DNA from: Salvelinus alpinus
Lineage: Eukaryota; Chordata; Actinopteri; Salmoniformes; Salmonidae
Direction: 5' to 3'
Length of the DNA stretch: 64,000 bases
Assembly (NCBI RefSeq): GCF_045679555.1
Contig: NC_092091.1
Location: forward strand, 15,089,572-15,153,571
Of this stretch, positions 1 through 10,365 are shown in pieces. Below the pieces are notes generated by a model, which saw only the letters and a list, made by a program, of their open reading frames with translations, did no database searches and was not told where the DNA came from. Position 1 is the first letter of the stretch. Each line of letters begins with the position of its first letter. The translations under genes were made by a program, and so were the position numbers.

Positions 1-112
1 GGAAGAGGAGATAGAGGGGAGTGAGACAGTGAGGAAGAGGAGATAGAGGGGAGCGAGACATTGAGGAAGAGGACATAGAGGGGAGCGAGACAGTGAGGAA
101 GAGGAGATAGAG
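1..112. repeat. GA-rich 32-bp minisatellite (about 3.5 copies)
   Basis: A 32-bp unit beginning GGAAGAGGAGATAGAGGGGA recurs at about positions 1, 33, 65 and 97 with one or two substitutions per copy. It runs off the left window edge, so its true length is unknown. Confidence 0.85.
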
Positions 113-136
113 AGAGGGAGGAGGGCAAGGAGGAGA

Positions 137-381
137 GTGTGTGTGATGTGTGTGTGATGTGTGTTTGTGTGATGTGATGTGTGTGTGATGTGTGATGTGT
201 GTGATGTTTGTATGTGATGTGTGTGTGTGATGTGTATGTGTGATATGTGTGTGTGTGATGTGTGTGTGTATGTATGATTTGTGTGTGTGTGTGATGTGTG
301 TGTATCTGTGATATGTTTGTGTGTGTTATGTGTGTGTGATGTGTGTGATGTGTGTGTGTGTATGTGTGATGTGTGTGTTCT
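137..381. repeat. Degenerate (TG)n / TGTGTGATG tract
   Basis: Almost pure TG dinucleotides interrupted by GATG and TATG steps. It abuts the truncated end of the Tc1-like transposon and may have grown at that junction. Confidence 0.9.
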
Positions 382-400
382 AGTGTCTAGTGTGGTTGTT

Positions 401-1778
401 GCAACAGACCCTTTACTCAGTACTTTCTTGAAGCACCTTTGACAGCAATTACAGCCTTGAGCCTTCTGGGTATGATGCTACAAGCTTGGCAGACCTGTAT
501 TTGGGGAGTTTCTCCCATTCTACTCTGCACATCCTCTCAAGCCTTGTCAGATTGAATGGGGAGTGTCGCTGCACAGATATTTTCTGTCTCTCCAGTGATG
601 TTCGATCGGGTTCAAGTCCGGGCTCTGCCTGGGCCACTCAAGGACATTCAGAGACTTGTCCCGAAGCCAGCCCTGCGTTGTCTTGGCTGTGTGCTTAGGG
701 TTATTGTCCTGTTGAAAGGTCAAACTTCCCCCCAGTTTGAGGTCCTGAGTGCTCATCGAGGATCTCACTGTTCATCTTTCTCTCGATCCTGACTAGTCTC
801 CCAGTCCCTGCGGTGGAAAAACATCCCCACAGCATGATGCTGCCACCACCATGCTTCACCTTAGGGATGGTGTCAGGTTTCTCCAAACGTGACACTTGGC
901 ATTCAGGCCAAAGTGTTCAATCTTGGTTTCATCAGACCAGAGAATATTGTTTTTCATGGTCTGAGAGTCCTTTAGGTGCCTTTTGGCAAACTCCAAGCGG
1001 GCTGTCATGTGCCTTTTACTGAGGAGTGGTTTCCGTCTGGGCACTCTACCATAAAGGTCTGATTGGTGGAGTGCTGCAGAGATGGCTGTCCTTCTGGAAG
1101 GTTCTCCCATCTTCACAGAGGAAATCTGGAGCTCTGTTAGAGTGACCATCACCTCCCTGACCAAGGCTCTTCTCCCCCGATTGCTCAGTTTGGCCGGGAG
1201 GCCAGCTCTAGGAAGAGTCTTGGTGGTTCCAAACTTCTTCCATTTAAGAATGATGGAGGCCATTGTGTTCTTGGGGACCTTCAATGCTGCAGAAATGTTT
1301 TTGTACCCTTCCTCAGATCTGTACCTCGACACAATCCTGTCTCGGAGCTCTACGGACAATTCCTTTGACCTCATGGCTTGGTTTTTGCTCTGACATGAAC
1401 TGTCAACTGCGGGACCTTATATAGACAGGTGTGTGCTTTTCCAAATCATGTCCAATCAATTGAATGTACCACAGGTGGACAATCAAGTTGTAAAAACATA
1501 TAAATGATGATCAATGGAAACAGGATGCACCTGAGCTAAATTTCGAGTCTTATAGCAATGGGTCTGAATACTTATGTAAATAAGGTATTTCTGTTTTTGT
1601 TTTTTTATATCTAATCAATGTGCAAACATTTATTAAAACCTGTTTTCACATTGTCATTATGGGTTATTGTGTGTAGATTGATGAGGAAAATTTGTAATGT
1701 AATAAATTTTAGAATAAAGGCTGTAACGGAACAAAATGTGGAAAAGTCAAGGGGTCTGAATACTTTCCGAATGCACTA
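401..1778 (-). mobile_element. Tc1-like DNA transposon, one end missing
   Basis: The right edge carries a Tc1-type terminal repeat: GGGTCTGAATACTTTCCGAA ends near 1770 and is followed by TATA, fitting the TA target preference. The transposase is coded on the minus strand. The inner copy of the GGGTCTGAATACTTATGT motif is also present at 1560-1577. At the left, homology stops just past the transposase stop codon (about 401), so that terminal repeat is lost. A full salmonid element of this type is about 1.6 kb; this one is about 1.38 kb. It cannot be mobile. Confidence 0.9.
417..1374 (-). pseudogene. Tc1-like transposase pseudogene
   Basis: The N-terminal open segment (856-1374, 172 aa) starts MRSKELSVELRDRIV and carries the paired-type helix-turn-helix region and the first catalytic Asp in WSDETKIE. 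The segment at 701-895 holds the glycine-rich [10 protein letters not shown] block. The segment at 547-768 holds the second Asp in FQQDNNPKH and the final acidic residue in [11 protein letters not shown]. The C-terminus is in another frame at 449-637, ending with a stop at 417-419. The reading frame changes at least three times, so this is a dead copy. The motif order DD...E is the Tc1/mariner transposase pattern. Confidence 0.9.
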
Positions 1779-1831
1779 TATATGTTCATGTGTGAATTTT
1801 TGTGTTCGGCTTTGGCGTTATATTGTATAAA

Positions 1832-2145
1832 CCATATACTGGGGTATTTTGAAATATAGACGGTATGATTTTCAATACTACTCAGGGTGCCAGCTATGCA
1901 TTTGCTTTGCTAACTTGCTAGCTAAGTGGCCAGCTTTCAAGATCAAGCTTCTTGGTTGAAGCAGAGACAATCAATCCCCTCCTGGATCAAGATCCCTGTT
2001 GCCTACATTTGTAAAGAAATTAAATTTGGGAAAGAAATAGTGCTCCTTGTATGCACTGGCAGTAATACCATATACCCCAGTATGGTACAGGAACGGTATG
2101 AAGGTATGAACATCTGGATACAGCCCAACCCTAGTTTGTGTCCTT
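1832..2145. repeat. Possible short inverted-terminus repeat, unclassified
   Basis: Near the left edge is ACCATATACTGGGGTA. Near the right edge the reverse complement contains ACCATACTGGGGTATATGG, and the sequence ends in AGCCCAACCCTAG. Such opposing ends about 300 bp apart fit a small non-autonomous DNA element. Class not assigned. Confidence 0.4.
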
Positions 2146-2370
2146 GTGAATGTGAACATGTGCTTGTGTAGTATGGAGCTCTTTGACTCACCCCTTCTGT
2201 TGCACACTAATTACACCACCCCGGGGGTCCTGTCTCCAGGCTGAGAGACCCAGCTAGGGGGTACAGTATGGTACTACAAAAGCTTAATCATCTGAGGTTT
2301 CAAGAGGTTCCAAAATTGACAGCAGTGGGGTGGCCAGAGAACTATTGCCTTGCTTTGTTTCAGAGGACAT

Positions 2371-3042
2371 AGTGTTGTGGTTTGAGGATGTGATAGACAA
2401 TCTCATAGTATTGTGGTTTGATGATGTGATAGACAATCTCATAGTATTGTGGTTTGATGATGTGATAGACAATCTCATAGTATTGTGGTTTGATGATGTG
2501 ATAGACAATCTCATAGTATTGTGGTTTGATGATGTGATAGACAATCTCATAGTATTGTGGTTTGATGATGTGATAGATAATCTCATAGTGTTGTGGTTTG
2601 ATGATGTGATAGACAATCTCATAGTATTGTGGTTTGATGATGTGATAGATCATTTCATAGTGTTGTGGTTTGAGGATGTGATAGATAATCTCATAGTGTT
2701 GTGGTTGGATGATGTGATAGATAATCTCATAGTATTGTGGTTTGATGATGTGATAGATAATCTCATAGTATTGTAGTTTCAGGGTTTGATAGACAATCTC
2801 ATAGTATTGTGGTTTGATGATGTGATAGATAATCTCATAGTATTGTGGTTTGATGATGTGATAGACAATCTCATAGTGTTGTGGTTTGATGATGTGATAG
2901 ATAATCTCATAGTGTTGTGGTTTGAGGATGTGATAGATAATCTCATAGTGTTGTGGTTTGAGGATGTGATAGATAATCTCATAGTGTTGTGGTTTGAGGA
3001 TGTGATAGATAATCTCATAGTGTTGTGGTTTGAGGATGTGAT
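2371..3042. repeat. 36-bp minisatellite, about 18-19 copies
   Basis: The unit is GTATTGTGGTTTGATGATG plus TGATAGACAATCTCATA (36 bp). Copies differ by GTGTTG/GTATTG, GATGAT/GAGGAT and GACAAT/GATAAT. One irregular copy lies near 2770-2795. Because 36 is divisible by three and the unit lacks stops in several frames, long 12-residue-periodic ORFs appear on both strands; these are products of the repeat, not genes. Confidence 0.95.
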
Positions 3043-3300
3043 GGTTTGGAATACGGGTGGATTGGGGGAGTGGTTTCGGGGTGGTTTCGGGGTGTGATGA
3101 AGGTTTGGAGTGGGGGTGGTTTGTGGGAGTGGTTTGGTGGGAGGTATACAGGGGTCTATGGGTGGGTGTGGTAGAGAGGAGAGAGGGGGAGAGAGACGGT
3201 CTGTGTACCATCTGTTTGGACTCTTGTAGAACACTCCCAAGGGTCTCTATCGCCTTGCTGGACAGGTCTGTAGACATGGGTGTGTCTGGTTTCACCCCAA
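3043..3300. other. G-rich stretch with a possible minus-strand coding remnant
   Basis: 3043-3180 is G/T-rich (repeated GGTTTCGGGG and GTGGTTTGTGGG). On the minus strand, about 3195-3300 reads VKPDTPMSTDLSSKAIETL followed by GSVLQESKQ, whose composition looks like ordinary protein rather than repeat. I do not recognise the family, and I see no clean acceptor because a CA tract abuts it. It could be a fragment of an exon or chance. Confidence 0.2.
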
Positions 3301-3361
3301 ACACACACACACACATGCACATAAACACACACACATATCTACGCAAACACACACACACACA
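3299..3361. repeat. (CA)n microsatellite, interrupted
   Basis: Interrupted CA repeats (CACACACACACATGCACATA and similar). A second short CA tract lies at 3572-3592. Confidence 0.9.
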
Positions 3362-4170
3362 AATGAACTTAAAGACATTATTATGTAATATATGCCATTT
3401 ATCAGACACTATATTTATAATAGAATTCACACACATGAACAATCAATAAATTCAACAATTTAAGTCATTTTAGCATCTGAGATGTAATTTAGGCTTGGTT
3501 ACATGAATGCAAACTCAGTCTCTTTATTGTCTTATTTATACATCCATGTTAATCCATCCATTAATTTAATGTGTACACACACACACATACACAATGGGGG
3601 TCCCTGATTGAATGGTCATGGCCTCTCTGGTAACAGGTGTCTTCTCTATTGTCCAGAATTAAGACAGTCTTCCCTCCCCCTGTGAATAAGCAGACAATGA
3701 TTTGCGAGAAGCATGAATTCTTAAATAGTGAATATCTTAAATTGGCCTGCATGTGTTTAACATTCATTTCAATATGTTTTTTTCTTTTCTTCACCAGTCA
3801 CCATTGTTAGCATTGTAGCATATGTTTTTTGGGCTGAGGGGAGTGGTGTCAGACATTTTTCCTCAGGCCAAGGACAGCTCAGCATTGTCTATTCAACACG
3901 TTTCTATATGCTTTACACCGGTCACCGTTATTAGCATTATTAGCATGAGCTAATTTATCATGGTTGTAAATATCCAGACTAAAGAGGGAGAGGTTTGAGG
4001 CGTTTGTCAAATGTGACAGAGTAAAGCGTAATACAGCCTTATATTTGAGGTTATGATAGGGAGTAAGATATATTCTTTATAATGTAGATTATCTTTATGT
4101 GCAGCCAGACGTTGTGGTGGCATTGACAAATAGATGGTGAGGAGGAAGTAACGATGGCATAAGAAGTATT
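3362..4170. other. Non-coding stretch, no gene seen
   Basis: AT-rich. The only structure is a diverged direct repeat: CACCAGTCACCATTGTTAGC near 3791 and CACCGGTCACCGTTATTAGC near 3917, about 126 bp apart. Confidence 0.6.
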
Positions 4171-4262
4171 CTACTGAACAAAAATATAAACGCAATATGC
4201 AACAATTTCAATGATTTTAATGAGTTACAGTCAATTTAAAATTTAAATAAATAAATTAGGAC
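4171..4262. mobile_element. End fragment of a fish DNA transposon
   Basis: CTGAACAAAAATATAAACGC followed by AATATGCAACAATTTCAATG is a terminal sequence I recognise from abundant fish DNA elements, probably Tc1/mariner-like. Only about 90 bp remain. Confidence 0.5.
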
Positions 4263-4270
4263 AAATTACA

Positions 4271-4678
4271 AAGTGACACACTGGTTTCCTTACCCTCTAA
4301 GCAGTCTATAGACAAGGTATGACAGAAATACATTATTTGGTTTAGTTTCCCTGGCACTGTTTCCACATGCTAACATTTTAGCAATTGTGGCTCAAATCCC
4401 ATTTAAGTCATTGGACCAATATCAGCATTTTCCATACTTCATGTTCAAATCATCCAAAAAAGATCTAAAATTGATTGTGAAGCTCCACAAAGTCACTTAT
4501 AGATTATTTGAACATGATGCACAAAAATGCTAATATCGGTTCAATGACTTGAATGCTAAAATTTTAGGTAAATTAAACCAAAGCATAGATTGCTGTCATA
4601 CCTTGTCCGTAGACTGCTTACAGGGTAAAGAAACCAATATGTCATCTAGAAATTTGGGTGAACTGTCCCTTTAATGTT
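4271..4678. mobile_element. Fold-back (MITE-like) element with long imperfect inverted repeats
   Basis: The left arm CTAAGCAGTCTATAGACAAG pairs with the right arm, whose reverse complement reads GTAAGCAGTCTACGGACAAG. The next block GGTATGACAGAAAT pairs with ATTGCTGTCATACC. Internal blocks around 4410-4440 and 4505-4550 also pair, so nearly the whole element forms one hairpin. The right side ends GGGTGAACTGTCCCTTTAA, a terminus shared with other fish elements. No coding capacity. Confidence 0.8.
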
Positions 4679-5046
4679 TAATATGATTGAGCCTATTTCA
4701 TTACAACTAAGAGAACTATGGCCAAATGCCTCAACTCTCTATTCTCTCAGTCAGTACAACAGGGTCCAGATACGGACCATCCCTGCCAAGGAATGCCAGT
4801 ATGCCAGTGTGGATCGGGCGCTAATGGGCATCTGATGCCCTGCCAAGTGCCAGGCATCCATTATCGCCCTCAGACTCTTACCCAGAGTACACTGGGCTAT
4901 GCTGTGAGGGGGTGTTTTCCTCAGGGTTTTTCATTCCACTTCATTTCCGTCTTTCTATTTTCTTTCAGTCAACCTTCTACAATTTTCTCTCTCTATATCT
5001 CATCCGTCCCACAAGTACTTCAGTTTATATTTCAATCCAGGAATGC

Positions 5047-5105
5047 TTTACATTTACATTTGCGTCATTTAGCAGATGCTCTTTTCCAGAGCGACTTACA
5101 GTAAG
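5047..5105 (-). mobile_element. L2/V-SINE-type 3' tail fragment
   Basis: TTTACATTTGCGTCATTTAG followed by CAGATGCTCTTTTCCAGAGCG is the reverse complement of the L2/UnaL2-type tail, which carries a TCC-loop on this strand (GGA loop on the other). It is a tail-only fragment. Confidence 0.7.
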
Positions 5106-5224
5106 TAGTGAGTGGATATATTTTTTATGCTTGTATTCCTTTTTTTATCGGCATAGGAAAACAGTGTGTGGCGGCGCGTATGAGAAATAATGTATAACAA
5201 TATATCTTGCTCTGACTAAATGTG

Positions 5225-5367
<143 letters not shown>

Positions 5368-5427
5368 GCTCTAATCCCTCTCTCAGTCAGAGATGTAGCC
5401 TCCCTCTCACCTGAACCCCGGTCCACA

Positions 5428-5636
5428 GTGACATATCAAGACCCTGTTGATACTGTCCCTAAAACTGACCTGAGAACAGTGGGCGACAGACAGTGGTGTC
5501 CTACTAAAGGGTCAAAAGGCCCTCCGGGGACAGATGGTGTGTCACATCACCGGAGGACACTGAGACAGGCCAGTTTGTCGTTGTGCGCTCACTCGGCTAA
5601 TGCCACAACAAATGGGGCCTCTATAGGGGTCAAAGG
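5428..5636 (+). other. Possible isolated exon, weak
   Basis: A long polypyrimidine tract and CCACAG precede an open stretch that ends at AGGGGTCAAAG followed by the donor GTGAGT. The translated stretch (TYQDPVDTVPKTDLRTVGD and onward) matches no family I know, and no partner exons are visible within several kb. Could be chance. Confidence 0.15.
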
Positions 5637-5985
5637 TGAGTGGGTGTGTTGCATGGTGGGTGGGGGGCCATTAAACAAAGAGGGGTCATTGAGTTTACAC
5701 AGCCCGGACTGGGGGTAGTTGTTGTGGCCTGCCTGCTTTTTCCATTGGTTTGCAGGGGTGTGATACCATGAAACTAGTTTTCCATTAGTCTACAAGTGTA
5801 TAGCACAAGAGCGTTCTGATTTTGTAAATAGAGGGCTCTCTATGGCACCATATAGACTAGCTATCTCATTTCTATAGGTTTGTATGCTGATGGCATGTAT
5901 CACTTACTTTGTGTATGTATTTATTCCATCAGTCACCTGCAAACTTCAACAGTTCTAAGTTAACTTGTCCACCACCTCAGACCCA
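5637..5985. other. Non-coding stretch, nothing recognised
   Basis: No gene, repeat or regulatory motif that I can support. Confidence 0.5.
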
Positions 5986-6165
5986 CAGGAGGCTGTTACG
6001 GGGAGGACGGCTCATAATAATGGCCGGAACAGAGCAAATGGAATGGCATCAAACACATGGAAACCATGTGTTTGATGTATTTGATACCATTCCACCTATT
6101 CCGAGCCAGCCATTACCACGAGCCCGTCCTCCCCAGTTAAGGTGCCACCAACCTCCTGTGCTCAG
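5986..6165. mobile_element. Palindromic salmonid MITE, about 180 bp
   Basis: The ends are CACAGGAGGCTG and CAACCTCCTGTG in opposing orientation. The inner arms GGGGAGGACGGCTCATAATA and TACCACGAGCCCGTCCTCCC pair, and the centre AAACACATGGAAACCATGTG is a near-perfect palindrome. I recognise this hairpin element as very common in salmonid genomes. It has no coding capacity. Confidence 0.85.
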
Positions 6166-6289
6166 ACCTCTACAGCATTAGGTCACCTCCCATTTTAAAT
6201 AGGTGTGCCCAAATGTTTGTCAGGGCAATGTCTGTTAAGCTAGGTGAGCCTCGGTTTTAAGCTGTCTATATATTTATGGTTTTAACTTG

Positions 6290-8580
6290 CTCTGGAAATG
6301 CAGTTAAAAAATATATATATACAGTACTTTTGAACAGTTTTTATCTCAGTCTTTATTTGAAAGCTAGCTTTTTCAAACAGAACTTTTCATCCTGTAGCTC
6401 TAACTCCAAACAGTTTTGGGATACTGTAAAGTCCATGGAGTATAAGAGCACCTCCTCCTAGCTGCCCACTGCACTGAGGTTAGGAAACACTGTCACTATC
6501 GATAAATCCACGATAATCGAGAATTTCAATAAGCATTTCTCTACGGCTGGCCATGCTTTCCTCCTGGCTACCCCAACCCTGGCCAACAGCTCCACACCCC
6601 CCGCGGCTACTTGCCCCAAGCCCTTCCAGCTTCTCCTTCACCCAAATCCAGATCGCAGATGTTCTGAAAGAGCTGCAAAACCTGGACCCATACAAATCAG
6701 CTGGGCTAGACAATCTGGACCCTCTCTTTCTAAAGTTATCCGCCGCCATTGTTGCAACCCCTATTACTAGTCTGTTCAACCTCTCTTTTGTATCTTCAGA
6801 GATTCCTAAAGATTGGAAAGCTGCCGCAGTCATCCCCCTCTTCGAAGGGGGTGACACTCTAGACCCAAACTGTTCCATACCTATATCCATCCTGCCTTGC
6901 CTTTATAAAGTCTTCGAAAGCCAAGTTAACAAACAGATCACTGACCATTTAGAATCCCACCGTACCTTCTCCGCTGTGCAATCCGGTTTCCGAGCTGGTC
7001 ACGGGTGCACATCAGCCACGCTCAAGGTACTAAACGATATCATAACCGCCATCGATAAAAGACAGTACTGTGCAGCTGTCTTCATCGACCTGGCCAAGGC
7101 TTTCGACTCTGTCAATCCCGTATTCTTATCGGCAGACTCAACAGCCTTGGTTTCTCAAATGACTACCTCGCCTGGTTCACCAACTACTTCTCAGATAGAG
7201 TTCAGTGTGTCAAATCGGAGGGCCTGTTGTCCGGACCTCTGGCAGTCTCTATGGGGGAACCACAGGGTTCAATTCTCGGGCCGACTCTTTTCTCTGTATA
7301 TATCAACAACGTCGCACTTGCTGCGGGTCATTCCTTGATCAACCTCTACGCAGACGACACCATTCTGTATACATCTGGCCCTTCTTTGGACACTGTGTTA
7401 ACAAACCTCCAAACGAGCTTCAATGCCATACAACACTCCTTCCGTGGCCTCCGACTGCTCTTAAACGCTAGTAAAACTAAATGCATGCTTTTCAACTGAT
7501 CGCTGCCCGCATCCGCCCACCCGAGTAGCATCACTACTCTGGACGGTTCTGACTTAGAATATGTGGACAACTACAAATACCTAAGTGTCTGGCTAGACTG
7601 TAAACTTTCCTTCCAGACTCATATTACGCATCTTCAATTCTAAATTAAATCTAGAATCAGCTTCCTATTTCGCAAAAAAGCATCCTTCACTCATGCTGCC
7701 AAACATATCCTCGTAAAACTGACTATCCTACCGATCCTCGACTTCAGCGATGTCATTTACAATAGCCTCCAACACTCTACTCAGCAAACTGGATGCAGTC
7801 TATCACAGTGCAATCCGTTTTGTCACCAAAGCCCCATATACCACCCACCACTGCGACCTGTATGCTCTCGTCTGCTGGCCCTCGCTACATATTTGTCGCC
7901 AGACCCACTGGCTCCAGGTCATCTATAAGTATTTGCTAGGTAAAGCTCCGCCTTATCTCAGCTCACTGGTCCCCATAACAACACCCACCCGTAGTACGCA
8001 CTCCAGCAGGTATATCTCACTGGTCAGCCCCAAAGCCAAGACCTACTTTTGCCGCCTTTCCTTCCAGTTCTCTGATGCCAATGACGGGAACGAATTGCAA
8101 AAATCGCTGAAGTTGGAGACATATCTCCTTCACTAACTTTAAGCATCAGCTATCTGAGCAGCTTACCGATCGCTGCAGCTGTACACAGCCCATCTGTAAA
8201 TAGCCCATCCTACTACCTACCTCATCCCCATATTGTTTTAATTTACTTTTTTTTGATCTTTTGCACACCAGTATTTCTACTTGCACATCATCATCTGCAC
8301 ATCTATCACTCCAGTGTTCATTTGCTAAATTGTAATTACTTCGCTACTATGGCCAATTTATTGCCTTACCTCCTTACGCCATTTGCACACACTGTATATA
8401 GATTGTTCTATTGCGTTATTGACTGTACTTTTGTTTATCCCACGTGTAACTCTGTGTTGTTGTTTTTGTCGCACTGCTTTGCTTTATCTTGGCCAGGTCG
8501 CAGTTGTAAATGAGAACTTGTTCTCAACTGGCCTACCTGGTTAAATAAAGGTGAAATAAAAAATGTATAAAAAATGTATA
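6290..8580 (+). mobile_element. Non-LTR retrotransposon (LINE), broken RT, with 3' tail
   Basis: Reverse-transcriptase motifs run in order across several frames: GLDNLDPLFLKL (about 6706), WKAAAVIPLFEGGD, VQSGFRAGHGCTSATL, AAVFIDLAKAFDSVN (catalytic Asp block, about 7075-7120), GEPQGSILGPTLFSVYINN (about 7248) and the catalytic YADD in NLYADDTILYT (about 7340). The frame shifts between the AFDSVN block and the PQGS block, and there is an early stop after CMLFN (7497). The 3' region has GTCGCAGTTGTAAATGAGAA, a GGTTAAATAAAGGTGAAAT tail and an AT-rich end. The element lacks its endonuclease, so it is 5' truncated. RT is of the jockey/I superfamily; clade (possibly Nimb-like) not settled. Confidence 0.85.
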
Positions 8581-10135
8581 AAAAATAAAGCCTTTTTAAG
8601 TGATTGAGGAAGGCCAGCTCTTTCATAACATGTGATCATAAAGTCATCAACCAACCCTTCCAACTCTTAATACAACAAAGCAAATCAAACCAAGTCAAAC
8701 AAAAAGTATGTCATAACTTTCGAATTCAGTACAGTTTGAAAAACAGGAGAGAATGAAGACCCTCTCTCTCGGTCTCTCTCTAAGCCACCAAGTCTGTGGA
8801 GGAATTTGCGTCTGTTGTTTAAGGTATGCACATTGGTTTTACAGAAGTCAGGCATATGGAAAGGATCAGGGGGATGATGTCTTCTTAAGCGATAAAGACT
8901 TCCAGAAACTGCAGGTGGAGACTGACTGACTGACTGGTTCTGGGTCTGGGTCTAGGCATCAGGGTATAGACGCTGAGATCACCGTGTCTGATTCCACTCC
9001 ATTGACAGACCTCACATGGTTCTGGTTTAACGACGCTTAGCTCATTCGGAGTCCTGCTGACTTTGACCCAAATGTTAAGGGCGTATATGCCGGGGAATGC
9101 ATACACATGGAGAACACCATGAGGGACATGGGGTTGTTGAGATGTCGGGAACATCCTGAGAAAATACTGTAGGTCTATGGAACTGTTCATGTTCAAGCCC
9201 ATAGAACGGACCACTGGACACATAACATGGGGACACTGCTTTGGGCATGTTGACATCTGCTGTGCCGTGACTCTTGCCTCTTGCCAGTCAGTTGGCACAA
9301 AACACAGGGCACAAGCAAGGGGATGATGTATAAGAAATGATTTACACATCCACACAGTACAGAATCCCCTTGAGGCAAAAGTAGTACTAGTCTCCATTTG
9401 CATGACACTCGAGTGCAAGACATAACTATGGTCTTATATCCACACACACCGTCAATGTGCCTCCCACCTTCACCCCCATCCATAATGACATCACCGGCTC
9501 CACACGCGCCCATCTGGTTGATCCAGTCCAGAGCTCTTCCCGTTGGCGTCACTTTTCTCGCCCTGTCTACCAGCCTGGAATAACAGTGTGCTTTGCATCG
9601 GAATGTCAGATGCGAGGAGGGGGGCGCCCTCCCAAAATGTGGATTATCTCATCCCTTGTTGCCTCTGCTCCATATTTGTGATTCTTTTCCATTGTGCCGG
9701 CTTACCCTATCACCTGGAATGTCCACATCAGCAACATAGGCCGTATATTGGCATTCTGTGTGGACTGTCTCCAGACCCTCCAATTCTATGTGCTTTACAG
9801 ACAGTGTACAGAAGGATAATGTATGGACTCCAGCCCCTCCACATATCGGCATTCTCTGTGGAATATCTCCAGCCCCTCCAAGTGTATTTTCTGTACAGAC
9901 AGTGTACCGCAGGATAATGTATGGATTTCTCTGGTAAAGAGATTAACTTTTTAAATGCCAGTGTTTTGTTCTGAGATTAGATTAGGAATTGAGTTCAATG
10001 GATTATTGATATAATTTCAAAGCAAAAGAGAACAAAGAGATGATCTTATGTCTTATGCATGTTTGTGCACACAAGCCCTAATTGGACACCCAAGCAATAA
10101 CAACACACTGTACAGCAATGAGCACACACACACGC
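8581..10135. other. Non-coding stretch, no gene seen
   Basis: Several ORFs of 60-180 codons exist but none has a recognisable motif or splice context. The only clear structure is the tandem duplication listed at 9748-9925. Confidence 0.55.
9748..9925. repeat. Two-copy tandem duplication, period about 98 bp
   Basis: TTGGCATTCTGTGTGGACTG and CGGCATTCTCTGTGGAATAT start the two copies. Each continues through CCAGNCCCTCC and ACAGACAGTGTAC to AGGATAATGTATGGA. The copies are diverged. Confidence 0.75.
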
Positions 10136-10149
10136 ACACACACATTTGT

Positions 10150-10345
10150 TTTACTATCCTTGTGGGGACCCAACAGTTGATTCCCTTTCAAACTCCTATT
10201 TTCCTAACCCCTAACCTTAACCCTTAACTTAACCCTAACCCTAACTCCTAACCTTAAAGTTAACCCCTAACCCCTAACCATAATTCTAACCCTTAACCTT
10301 ATCCTATCCTTAACCCTAACCTTATCCCTAATGTCCCCACTAGTC
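10150..10345. repeat. Telomere-motif-rich element bounded by GTGGGGAC / GTCCCCAC
   Basis: The left edge CCTTGTGGGGACCC and the right edge ATGTCCCCACTAG are inverted. Between them lie degenerate CCCTAA/CCTTAA repeats. A second copy in opposite orientation lies at 17425-17700 with the same edges, showing a dispersed family rather than a chromosome end. Confidence 0.75.
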
Positions 10346-10365
10346 AGAATGTCTTTGTTTTACCC

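Noticed and set aside
2284-3442. ORFs of 100-360 codons on both strands
   Set aside because: They come from the 36-bp minisatellite and the CA tract; periodic peptides with no domain.
8885-9917. Several ORFs of 60-177 codons on both strands
   Set aside because: No motif, no splice context, and overlapping frames are equally open; treated as chance.
10150-10345. Internal telomere or chromosome end
   Set aside because: The motifs are degenerate, bounded by inverted GTGGGGAC edges and recur at 17425-17700, so it is a dispersed element.
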